DNA of 64,000 nt from Margaritifera margaritifera (lineage: Eukaryota; Mollusca; Bivalvia; Unionida; Margaritiferidae), in NCBI GenBank assembly GCA_029931535.1, contig JAQPZY010001688.1, positions 8,221,001-8,285,000 on the forward strand. Direction: 5' to 3'. This document shows, piece after piece, positions 1-10,045 of this stretch (the stretch's first letter is position 1; each line of letters begins with the position of its first letter). The position numbers and the translations under genes are program-made. Below the pieces are notes generated by a model that saw nothing but the letters and a program-made list of their open reading frames with translations, made no database searches and was not told the DNA's origin.

Positions 1-117
1 ACACAAGTCTATATGATTAACACACAAGTTTATATGATTAACACACAAGTTTATATGATTAACACACATGTCTATATGATTAACACACAAGTTTACATGA
101 TTAACACACAGGTCTAC
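1..117. repeat. 21-bp tandem array, about 5.5 copies, cut by the window start
   Basis: The unit contains ACACAAGT and TATATGATTAAC. One copy has ACATG and another ACAGG in place of ACAAG. The true left edge lies outside the window. Confidence 0.9.
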
Positions 118-120
118 ATG

Positions 121-618
121 AGAACGACCAGTAGATATGAGAACCCCATGTCCATATGAGAACCAAAAGTAGAGGTTGTTCTTGTTATGGATCTTGAAAT
201 TCTATATATGATTCAGGCCTAAACATCACATATTTCATTCTAAAGTTATCATGTGCTGACACTCCATGACACAAACCACGCGGTGTGAGGGACTGATGTA
301 ATGTTTGTAGTACAGACCCTAGGGCAATCGTTCAGTTATAGGGCTTTTGATAAGTTTAGGAGATAGGCTTTCACACCTTTTGTCTTGTGTTTTGAGGCTA
401 TAAAGTGTTCAAACAATTGGGAAAACATAATGACCAAACATGCTTAGTCAGCGACACATCTATTGATTGTCCAACAAAGATGTAGTCACCTTTGAATTAA
501 GCTTAGTTATCAATATCCTAATTGAATTTTTGACAAAAAACAATCTGTAAACTAGACCTATTGACTTTTACTTTGTTAAGGTGTTTATTTAGCAGTATAA
601 TGGCTAAACAAATCAAAG
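121..618. other. Unique AT-rich sequence, nothing recognised
   Basis: I see no exon, RNA gene or clear element here. It is presumably intergenic or 5' flank. Confidence 0.6.
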
Positions 619-752
<134 letters not shown>

Positions 753-1144
753 TTTATACCTTTATTCTGAAGTAGTTTGTCCTAAGGCATCTTTTATGTC
801 CACTTTAACGTACATGATTTGGGACTGAGTCAGGAAATATAGGTGTTTTTTGCCAGTTTAAGGCTAAAAATTCAAATTTAAAGCAGCAAACTATCTTTGT
901 ATCAAAAATGAAAAAATGCCGATTGCCAACAGATTGAAGATAGTAAGATTAAAAATAAGATTAATAACCATGGCATACAGACTGATAGAAGTAAACAAGA
1001 TTAATAACTGTGATTTCTGTGTATTCTAGATTTGGTAAGTTCTGAAGTGTTCAATGAGGATTCTTGTCAATGAAGTGTCTTGCACTCCGTTTTTTAGAAT
1101 TGCAAGATCAGTAAGGCACTTTGAAGGAATTTCTTCCCTATAGT

Positions 1145-2372
1145 ATATATGTAGCATGCAAATGTCAGGTTGATCAGATTGTATATATAGCATGCAAGTG
1201 TTGGGTTGATCAGATTGTATATATAGCATGCAAGTGTCTGATTGATCAGATTGTATATATAGCATGCAAGTGTCGGGTTGATCAGATTGTATATATAGCA
1301 TGCAAGTGTCGGATTGATCAGATTGTATATGTAGCATGCAAGTGTCGGATTGATCAGATTGTATATATAGCATGCAAGTGTCCAGTTGATCAGATTGTAT
1401 ATATAGCATGCAAGTGTCGGATTGATCAGATTGTATATGTAGCATGCAAGTGTTGGATTGATCAGATTGTATATATAGCATGCAAGTGTCGGATTGATCA
1501 GATTGTATATATAGCATGCAAGTGTCGGATTGATCAGATTGTTTATATAGCATGCAAGTGTCGGGTTGATCAGATTGTATATGTAGCATGCAAGTGTCCA
1601 GTTGATCAGATTGTATATGTAGCATGCAAGTGTCCAGTTGATCAGATTGTATATATACAGTAGCATGCAAGTGTCGATTGATCAGATTGTATATATACAG
1701 TAGCATGCAAGTGTCGGATTGATCAGATTGTATATGTAGCATGCAAGTGTCCGGTTGATCAGATTGTTTATATAGCATGCAAGTGTCCGGTTGATCAGAT
1801 TGTATATATAGCATGCAAGTGTCGGATTGATCAGATTGTATATATAGCATGCAAGTGTCCGGTTGATCAGATTGTATATATACAGTAGCATGCAAGTTTC
1901 GGATTGATCAGATTGTATATATAGCATGCAAGTGTCAGGTTGATCAGATTGTATATGTAGCATGCAAGTGTCGGGTTGATCAGATTGTATATATAGCATG
2001 CAAGTGTCGGGTTGATCAGATTGTATATATAGCATGCAAGTGTCAGGTTGATCAGATTGTATATATAGGATGCAAATGTCAGGTTGATCAGATTGTATAT
2101 ATAGCATGCAAGTGTCGGGTTGATCAGATTGTATATGTCAGGTTGATCAGATTGTATATGTAGCATGCAAGTGTCGGGTTGATCAGATTGTATATATAGC
2201 ATGCAAGTGTCGGGTTGATCAGATTGTATATATAGCATGCAAGTGTCAGGTTGATCAGATTGTATATATAGGATGCAAATGTCAGGTTGATCAGATTGTA
2301 TATATAGCATGCAAGTGTCGGGTTGATCAGATTGTATATGTAGCATGCTAGTGTCGGGTTTATCAGATTGTA
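1145..2372. repeat. 36-bp minisatellite, about 34 copies
   Basis: The unit holds GCATGCAAGTGTCGG, TTGATCAGATTG and a short TA run, and so has two palindromic hexamers (GCATGC and TGATCA). The base after GTGT varies as TCGG, TTGG, TCAG, TCCGG or TCCAG, a CG/CA/TG alternation. Some copies carry a CAGT insertion, and copies at about 2120-2300 repeat a block from 1980-2110, so longer segments have been duplicated. The 12-codon period gives long open frames on both strands, which I do not take as coding. Confidence 0.97.
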
Positions 2373-3091
2373 CTAATAACCGAATAGCATTGTGTACCAT
2401 AAAACTATGAAATTTCTTATCTTTTTTTTAAATAACTGGGAGATGAGAGTTTTAAAACATTGATGTGAGGGACAGAAGGCATTGCTAATACTGGGAGAAT
2501 TGTGCTTCCAGTTGGGAGGTTTGCATGTACAGTATGCATGGTAGCCATTTTGAAACTCGTTATTGCTACTTCTGAATGGATGGTTGTAGCAGCATTGGGT
2601 TTTCACTTAAAGACTTATTATGATGTCTAGTTAGTCCCCAAACAAAATAATACTGATAGGACCCCTGAAGATTCCCACATTATTGCCCATTATGAAAAAT
2701 TTAACTGCAACCACTACTCCGAAACAGATGGTCATAAAAACGTGTTTTTTTTTTTTTTAATAATCCAACCACCAAAACAGCTGCCTTGACATCCATCTTG
2801 AAATTCCTTAATAGGCTACTTCTCTTGAATGGATGGTTTAATCAACATGGAGTTTTCACTAGAACACTATAGCAGTATGTAGCTGGTTCTGAATGAAAAT
2901 GGTGCCGATTTGACCTCCAACATGATGCTTTAAAGCCAGACTCTCACAGTGGTTTCCTTTTTAAAGATATATTGGGTATTTATAAATCCTTTTCATTTAA
3001 TTTGGTAATATAAAAAGATATATTAATCCAGTCTCCGGTATTTCTGGTACTGATTTATTTCTACTTCTGCTGCTGCTACTATCACCACCAT
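2373..3091. other. Unique sequence with a poly-T tract, nothing recognised
   Basis: Two short related stretches (around 2560-2640 and 2800-2870, sharing ACTTCT.TTGAATGGATGGTT and GGGTTTTCACT-like words) suggest an old internal duplication. I find no exon. Confidence 0.5.
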
Positions 3092-3269
3092 CAGGGCTGG
3101 ATTAAGACCTTTAGAGGCCCTGAGCACTGAAAAGATTATAATCCCCCCCCCATATGTAATTCAAAATAAAAACAATACTAAGCTGTAATTTCTCTTTTTT
3201 GGGGGGTGCCCCTGCTTTGCTGGTGCCCTAAGCACGTGCTTAGTCTGCCTATTGGGTAATCCAGAACTG
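3092..3269. mobile_element. hAT-type MITE, 178 bp, with an 8-bp target duplication
   Basis: The left end is CAGGGCTGGATTA. The right end, reverse-complemented, is CAGTTCTGGATTA, so the termini are inverted repeats with two mismatches. The 8 bases ACCACCAT lie directly outside both ends (3084-3091 and 3270-3277). An 8-bp duplication and CAG-type ends fit the hAT superfamily. The inside has a C-run, a G-run and no coding capacity. Confidence 0.8.
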
Positions 3270-3388
3270 ACCACCATCAGTTCTACTATTATGACTGTTA
3301 GTATGTAACTTGTTACTGACCCAATATAGGATTTTATTGGATCATTTGGATTTGTATCAGGTGAGGCACAAAAGATTTTTTGTATGAG

Positions 3389-3450
3389 GTTGAATAAAAG
3401 AGTTTACCAGGATCTCAGGTTGAATAAAAGAGTTTACCAGGATCTCAGGT
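3389..3450. repeat. 30-bp direct duplication, 2 copies
   Basis: Two identical copies contain GAATAAAAGAGTTTACCAGG. Confidence 0.9.
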
Positions 3451-3503
3451 TGATATCATTGTTATATCATTGTTTTGCCTTGATTATTAGGTCTGATATT
3501 TTG

Positions 3504-3780
3504 TAGCTAATTGAGGGCAGCCATGCTTGAGTAATGACAGCTAATTGAGGGCAGCCATGCTTGAGTAATGACAGCTAATTGAGGGCAGCCATGCTTGAGT
3601 AATGACAGCTAATTGAGGGCAGCCATGCTTGAGTAATGACAGCTAATTGAGGGCAGCCATGCTTGAGTAATGACAGCTAATTGAGGGCAGCCATGCTTGA
3701 GTAATGACAGCTAATTGAGGGCAGTCGTGCTTGAGTAATAACAGCTGATTGAGGGCAGCCATGCTTGAGTAATGACAGCT
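3504..3780. repeat. 34-bp minisatellite, about 8 copies
   Basis: The unit holds AGCTAATTGAGGGCAGCCAT and GCTTGAGTAATGAC. Copies are nearly identical. Only the seventh differs clearly (AGTCGTGC for AGCCATGC, plus an AATAAC ending), another CG versus CA site. Confidence 0.95.
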
Positions 3781-4390
3781 CAAAAGATATCCACGTTCTT
3801 TCAGAAAGGTTTTTGTGGCTATTGGTGATGTGGGGAGTTGCATATGTATGGCTAAAACAGCAGAAGAAATACATCCTGTAGATGTTGGCTACTCAAATAT
3901 AGTTTTAATCAGTGACGTTCCCTAAGTTGTGAATTTTAATAGGGATTATTGAGATACAATACAGATAGAGTATTTAGTATTCAGGACTTCACTGGGATCA
4001 ACTTCGATTTTAAAATCTTAAGTAGTTTTTGTTTCATGTATTTATTAAATACTCTCACACTTAAGTGATTTTGGAAAATTGGTAACTTGGGCTTCCTGTT
4101 AAGATTAGTCAGCTATAGTTACATTGTAATACATAATGTTGGTGAATAGTCACTTAATCAGATCTAATGCAGTCAGTACATTTGATGAGTTTTTAGATTT
4201 GTAAACCAGATTGTGTTTAGATTGTTTTCATCATTATATGGTCATACATGCTGCTGAGTTTTATGAAACTTGTATAATATAATCCCAACAACTTTTCTCA
4301 GATGTTAGAGACTAGAACTGTGTTTACATGTGCAGTTCAAGATGGATGTATTTCTGAAACAGTACGGATTTTTACATTTATGTTGAAACT
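3781..4390. other. Unique intergenic or intronic sequence
   Basis: AT-rich sequence with no exon, RNA gene or element recognised. Confidence 0.55.
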
Positions 4391-4563
4391 TGTCTGGCAT
4401 ACACACCCTTATAGTGAGGACAACTGTCTGGCATACACATCCACATAGTGAGGACAACTGTCTGGCATACACATCTTTTTAGGGAGGACAACTGTCTGGC
4501 ATACACATCTTTTTAGGGAGGACAACTGTCTGGCAATACACATCCATATAGGGAAGACAACTG
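4391..4563. repeat. 34-bp minisatellite, about 5 copies
   Basis: The unit contains TGTCTGGCATACACAT and GGGAGGACAAC. Copies differ at several places and one has an extra base. Confidence 0.92.
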
Positions 4564-4589
4564 TCAACAACATTTTTGAACCTTTTTTT

Positions 4590-4690
4590 ACTTCAGTACT
4601 TGACTTCTATATTAAGGACACCTGTCAATAAAGGACATTTATGTGGTCAATATCCTTTATATACAGATTTTACTGTAAATAGTGATAAAT
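4590..4690. mobile_element. Fragment of a dispersed element (AAGGACACCTGTCAATAA)
   Basis: TTAAGGACACCTGTCAATAA and the following AAAGGACATTTATG recur in recognisable form at 59500-59640 (AACCTGTCAATAAGGACAC). The two copies mark a short dispersed repeat of unknown class. Confidence 0.55.
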
Positions 4691-5026
4691 TAAGATTGCA
4701 GCCAAGTGACCTGGCACACTTGACGTGACCTTTCATTGGAAAGTACCAATACACATTCCAACACTTAAACTTTCATCTTTGAATTTTCACAGAAATGCAG
4801 GAATTATTGTGGGAAAGTTCGAATGGAAAATATTTTTTTAGTTTTCATTACTTTTTTTGTTTTTGCTAATTTTCATGAAAAGTCTCAAAGTTATCTGAAG
4901 AAATTATGTGGAAATTAGAAATTGCTCCAATAATTATAAAAAAGTAAATTCCTAATTTCAGATGTCCAGAGATGGATTATCAGAATTTTCTTTGATCTGA
5001 TAATTTCACACCATGAACTGTGTTAA

Positions 5027-5353
5027 ATAGTCATCTTACAGTTCTTAATTACATAGAGGGCATTACTTTAAATGGCTGTATTTAAGTCATCTTACAGTTC
5101 TTAATTGCATAGAGGGCATTACTTTAAATGGCTGTATTTAAGTCATCTTACAGTTCTTAATTACATAGAGGGCATTACTTTAAATGGCTGTATTTAAGTC
5201 ATCTTACAGTTCTTAATTACATAGAGGGCATTACTTTAAATGGCTGTATTTAAGTCATCTTACAGTTCTTAAGTACATAGAGGGCATTACTTTAAATGGC
5301 TGTATTTAAGTCATCTTACAGTTCTTAATTACGTAGAGGGCATTACTTTAAAT
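5027..5353. repeat. 56-bp minisatellite, about 6 copies
   Basis: The unit has GTCATCTTACAGTTCTTAAT, ACATAGAGGGCATTAC and TTTAAATGGCTGTATT. Copies are over 95 percent alike by eye. Differences include ACATAG, GCATAG and ACGTAG. Confidence 0.95.
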
Positions 5354-6352
5354 GCTTTCAGGCTGAAAACTTATATTAACTTGAGAAAATGGTTACTTCA
5401 ATACATCGTGTGGTATGGATGTCCTTTGATTTTTCTGCATTCTTTTGTGGTATATTCATCCAAAGTCGTTGTATGTTGACTTTTAAAGATTTTTTTTATT
5501 GAATTTTTGAAATGAAGCAGTGCTGCGATGTATTTATTCAATGGACAGATTGAAAGGATCTAAACTCTGCAACTTTATATTGATTTTGAAATTCCAATAG
5601 TTTTGTCTCATTGGATGTGAAAAATAAACACTGTTCTTCATCAGTTAACGTCAGCAGTGTACTGATTCAATAAGAATGGTTAATATCAATGGCAAGGTGA
5701 CTAAATAGGGTTAAGGTTTCACATGCCAAGTGTTTGATAATCTTTGTATTATGAATACTGAACTGTCATTGTCTATGGGCCAATTTAAGTTACATCTGAA
5801 GATTAGTGTTATGAATTTTGATTCTTTTTCAGACGACTGTTTGATGTGGAAATGACGTTTTGTCAATTCTGGATGCGTCATTTAATATAAAACTGATACA
5901 AAAAATGAGAAATTTGAATGATGTGGTTACAATGAGGATATTCCAAACAATACAAAATGTCAAAGATAAACTGTATGTACTTTTGTATCTTTGTGAAAAT
6001 GTAGCAGAGATACAGTAAATATAAAAATATTTTATATCCTAATGTTGTCGAGGAAATTCATCAAACAGTCTGACACACACCCGTGAATTTGTGAGGGAAA
6101 ATATTCAGCTTGAGTTGACTATGATGATACAAGATAAAACAAATACATTGTGATATCCTGATGATACAGGTATTTTTATTTTTAAGATTTGTCTAATTGC
6201 AGTTGGATTTAAAATGCAGTCATGTGGATCTCTGATATTGATTGAGACTTATTGACATTATGAATTCATTGAATTTCATCTATTAATGGAGTCATCAACT
6301 TGTAGCAAAGTGTTCAAGGAAATGTTTATAATCTGTTCCATGTTCTGGGTAA
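5354..6352. other. Unique AT-rich sequence, nothing recognised
   Basis: About 1 kb without a supported exon or element. A promoter for the gene that may start at 6607 would be expected near its right end, but no convincing core motif is visible. Confidence 0.5.
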
Positions 6353-6490
6353 TGAACATTTTGTACCAAATTTTATGAGCAGTTGTGAACATTGTGTACC
6401 AAAGTTTATGAGCAGTTGTGAACATTGTGTACCAAAGTTTATGAGCAGTTGTGAACATTGTGTACCAAAGTTTATGAGCAGTTGTGAACA
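6353..6490. repeat. 33-bp minisatellite, about 4 copies
   Basis: The unit has GAACATTGTGTACCAAAGTT and TATGAGCAGTTGT. It lies just upstream of the candidate first exon. Confidence 0.93.
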
Positions 6491-6606
6491 TTTTGTTGTA
6501 TGACAGTTTACAATTAATGTATGCTGCTCAAGGATTTCTTATGCTTAAAGATACCGCCTTTGACTGAATTGTGTTCCTAGCCTGTCTTGCCACTTAAGCT
6601 TACACT

Positions 6607-6807
6607 ATGACGGTCGCAACATTACCGCCACTCAAGGCACGTTTTGTGCCTCATTGTAAGTACACAAAGAGACTGAAAAAGACGCATTGTTACAAACTAC
6701 GTAACCTAAAGGAGGATAAGATGAAGCTTCGGCGGCTTGGATCTGGGATGATGCCACCACTAATGTTGGACAGCATGATCCTTTCTGATTTACTGCAGAG
6801 AATGCCG
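6607..6807 (+). CDS. Candidate first coding exon of the window-spanning gene (unknown product)
   Basis: This is a 67-codon open stretch from ATG to a possible donor (CCG|GTAATT). An in-frame TAA at 6595-6597 makes the ATG at 6607 the first possible start if transcription enters from upstream. The stretch is richer in GC and CpG than its surroundings, as the safer exon at 21424 also is. It ends in phase 0, which is the phase the exon at 21424 needs, so the two join as ...LLQRMP then SLLETEQYV.... The encoded segment is very basic in the middle (KRLKKTHCYKLRNLKEDKMK) and then becomes hydrophobic and Met-rich. I see no signal peptide or known motif. The ATG context is weak, no promoter is evident, and the intron to the next exon would be about 14.6 kb. 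It could instead be a chance open frame or part of an old element. Confidence 0.5.
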
Positions 6808-7507
6808 GTAATTCAGTTTTGCGAATTTTAAGTATCTTTTTCAGAATTGTGTACATTATATGTCTAACACGGGCAAAAAAGGACAGCACAGTAAAAGTTG
6901 GAGTTGATGAACCCTTTTCTTGTGATTCTGTTATGCATTTGATTACAACTACAAGCTGTTTATGGACCAAACTGGATTTGCCTCCCCTTCTGATTTTATA
7001 TGTAGTTAATTAAAATAAATCTCAAGCATGTACTGCATCTCAAATAAAATTATTGGCTAAACTCCAAAGTAGTGATCCAAGAAAAGAACATGTACTGAAA
7101 AATGGTGCTGATGAAGCAACCTAAGATTTCCAGACAAAATACTGATATTCACCTTAAAGTATTTGGATATGGTTACTGTAACAGCATTTCATATTGAAAT
7201 CTCAGATTGCCACTTCAGTACGATTGTTACTTCAGGTATATTCCTTAGATCAGTGCAACACAATTTAAGTTGATAATTTATTAGCAATGCAGTAAATGCT
7301 TAAAAAATTAGATTTATTTTAATTCAGAGCATAACAAAAATCTGAACAGTGGGAGTCAAATCCTACTACTGTCATGCTAGCAAATGCTTCTGGTTGTCAG
7401 AAGCTGCCCAAAGTGTTAAAAGAAAGCATTATTATAAAGCCTTTTTAAGGATATAAAAACTGCTTGAAAAACAGCAGACGTCTTTTATGTATGATGACAA
7501 AAAATAC
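6808..7507. other. Intron 1, unique part
   Basis: This is sequence after the candidate donor at 6808, AT-rich, with no second exon supported. Confidence 0.5.
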
Positions 7508-7571
7508 AAGTGGTCAGATTGTAAAGACAAGTGGTCAGATTGTAAAAACAAGTGGTCAGATTGTAAAAAAA
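7508..7571. repeat. 20-bp direct repeat, 3 copies
   Basis: The unit is ACAAGTGGTCAGATTGTAAA, with a longer A-run in the last copy. Confidence 0.9.
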
Positions 7572-8187
7572 AGGTGTTCTTATGAAGGTTACAAAATCCT
7601 CATGATTTTCCACCATGAAAAAGATACAGAAATGTGTCTGCTTAGGAAAACCTGAAATTTAAATCTACAAAATGCAAGTGCATTTCATTTACAAAGTAGG
7701 TTTACATGTATTATCTAATCATCTCATTCTTTTAGTTTGTACATTACCTTATATTATAGTCATTTTGATTTGTAAAAAAATAGTGACTGTATCTTGTTAA
7801 TAATTCTGTGTATTACTGAAAATTTTCAGTGTAAGGGACCTTGAAAAAAATCTGTTTAAGACCGATGCTTGCCTACCAGAGGAGATTTTTTGGGCAAGTT
7901 TCATTAACTATATAAACAATTTTCTTTAACATCTTTTGGTTACAATAGTGAGTTTTTCAATCCCATCTTGTATTTATAATTTCACTACTTGCAGCATGTG
8001 TTTTGCAATGCTTTTACCTGCACACATGTACAAAGAATATTTTAAAATATTGAACTTTATGGTATCTCTAAGTCTACTTAGAAAAGACATTTTAATAAGA
8101 GAATGTTTTGCAAGCCTCACTGAGCAGATCAGTGAAATTACTCTACATGATTTATCAATCTCTTATGGAATTCACACACATTTAAGA

Positions 8188-8315
8188 TTCTGTTCACTGT
8201 TGTGTGTCCTTTTGGCAAGGCACTTTACTCCAATTGCCTCGGCACTAAATAACCTACTTGTGTTGCTGTACAATAAAAGACCAAAATACCAAACACACAT
8301 TACATAAGGACATAA
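8188..8315 (+). mobile_element. SINE fragment (same family as 27665-27880)
   Basis: TGTGTCCTTTTGGCAAGGCA, CTTTACTCCAATTGCCTCGG and ACTAAATAACC match the core of the SINE at 27665-27880 at most positions. The tRNA-derived head is missing here. Confidence 0.7.
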
Positions 8316-8619
8316 TGATGTTACACCTATCATGGTCATTAAACTGCCAGTATATCCAAATTAAACTTGAAGATAAATGCACAAGAAGTGTTTTATTATT
8401 GTCAGTACAGCTGCTTGCAATTGAGAAAATACAGTATCTGTAACAGCATCCATTCATGATCATAAGATGTTCTAGGGTCCTAAAAAATCATGTATTTTCT
8501 TTTCAAGCTTTTTGCTTATAGTCAGCTGTAGGCTGTAGTTCATATCCTGAGTCAACTATTAATGTATTGAGATCTAGAGAGGATTCTAAAATTTGTTCAG
8601 TTTTAGAGTAAATTTAATG

Positions 8620-8722
8620 TCTCAATGCCTGTATTTTCCAATAGTAGTATTACAGTACTACCTCATTGTAATGTCTCAATGCCTGTATTTTCCAATAGTA
8701 GTATTACAGTACTACCTCATTA
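8620..8722. repeat. About 53-bp direct duplication, 2 copies
   Basis: Both copies hold TAATGTCTCAATGCCTGTAT and AGTATTACAGTACTACCTCA without visible difference in most of their length. Confidence 0.9.
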
Positions 8723-8998
8723 TAAGGACTTCCATTATAATACAGTTCCTTTTATATGGCTTATTTGATTATGGATCCCATTTCATTTTTTAGTGATAGA
8801 TTGTATACTGTATGGCTCCCATGGGCAGTTGTAATAAGGGAGTGCTGTATCTCATATTTCAATGCACAAAATAAAATCTTACATGTCACCTCAGAACTGT
8901 GACCAAAGCTGATATTTTTGACCTACTCCGAGTCTTGTGTCCATTTATCCGCTCCTAGCATATTTTGTAGAGGGGGCATATAATGTTATCCATATCCA

Positions 8999-9170
8999 TC
9001 TGTACTGCCCATCTGTCCATCTGTACTGCCCATCTGTCCATCTGTACTGCCCATCTGTCCATCTGTCCAGCCCATCTATCTGTATTGCCCAGCTGTCCTG
9101 TCAATCTGTCCTGCCCATCTGTCCTGTCCCATCTGCCCATCTGTCCATCTGTCCTGTCCCATACTGTTCA
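8999..9170. repeat. 21-bp and shorter CTGTCC-rich repeat
   Basis: The first half is a 21-bp unit (CATCTGTACTGCC), about 4 copies. It then degrades into CTGTCC/CCCATCTGTC words. It is pyrimidine-rich on this strand. Confidence 0.9.
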
Positions 9171-9181
9171 TCTGTGTCATC

Positions 9182-9369
9182 GCATGGGTTTGAGTCTCGG
9201 GCTCGGCCAACGTGGGTAAGTGAGAAAGCTTGCCAGTAGCTTCCCGTTGGTCGGTTGTTCATCCTGGGGTTTTCTCGGGTTCTTCCTCCACCAAATATAC
9301 TGGCCGCAATGTATAGCCTATCATGTGTTGAAAAATGGTGTTAAACCCATAACAACCAACCAACCAACA
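9182..9369 (+). mobile_element. tRNA-derived SINE of bivalve type
   Basis: A pol III B-box-like string (GGTTTGAGTCTC at 9187-9198) is followed by CTCGGCCAACGTGGGTAAGT, CCAGTAGCTTCCCGTTGGTC, CTTCCTCCACCAAATATACTGGCCGC and the tail GAAAAATGGTGTTAAACCC, ending in AACC/AACCAACA repeats. I recall very similar SINEs as common in bivalve genomes. The A-box half is absent or replaced by the CTGTCC repeat. Confidence 0.75.
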
Positions 9370-9877
9370 ATGTTTCCAATCAAAATTTGACTGACTTGTT
9401 TAACACAGATCTTTGCTCTCACATATTGAACCTTAATGAAAAAATTCAATCTCATACCATGCAGAGAGGCTTAGTATTCGCAATGAGCTCATGCAGGTAA
9501 AGCCTGCCAAGCTAACTGCCAGCAGTGATTGTGAACAATAGACTTTCATTACCTGATTTTATCCCACGGAAAAAATGAAAAATTATATACGTGTTAGTTA
9601 GAGATATAAAAAGAAAACCAAAATCCCTGTCAGCAAAATGGTCACATACTTGTCAGCAAATAGTGATGAAAATTCTGGTAATAAAAATGGACAGGTTTAC
9701 AGTAACTTTTACACTAAAACGTACTATGTCACCAGGAGCAACACTAGTCTGTTTAATTCTGAAAATTTTATTAAAATATTTAAACTAGAAGACAAAAAAT
9801 TTTCCATTAAAATTGAATTTTAATAAAAGTTTCAACATTTTTTTTTACTAAATTTAATTTATCTGCAATTTAAACAG
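9370..9877. other. Intron 1, unique AT-rich part
   Basis: No exon is supported. The open frames here are short and have no coding character. Confidence 0.5.
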
Positions 9878-9975
9878 CAATATCCAAAGACAGAGTTCAG
9901 TTATAAGCAGCAATATCCAAAGGCAGAGTTCAGTTATAAACAGCAATATCCAAAGGCAGAGTTCAGTTATAAACA
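9878..9975. repeat. 33-bp direct repeat, 3 copies
   Basis: The unit has AGCAATATCCAAAGGCAGAG and TTCAGTTATAAAC. Confidence 0.9.
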
Positions 9976-10045
9976 AGTTTACATGGGCAGAATCTCAAGA
10001 TTTTTTTTTTTTAATTCACTAATTTACATTGATGTTCCTTTTGTT

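Noticed and set aside
1026..1895. A 289-codon minus-strand frame of QSDQPDTCMLYI repeats
   Set aside because: It is an artefact of the 36-bp array; the plus strand and another minus frame are open as well.
1145..2372. A CRISPR-like array of regular palindromic repeats
   Set aside because: Units are contiguous with no unique spacers, and the DNA is clearly eukaryotic.
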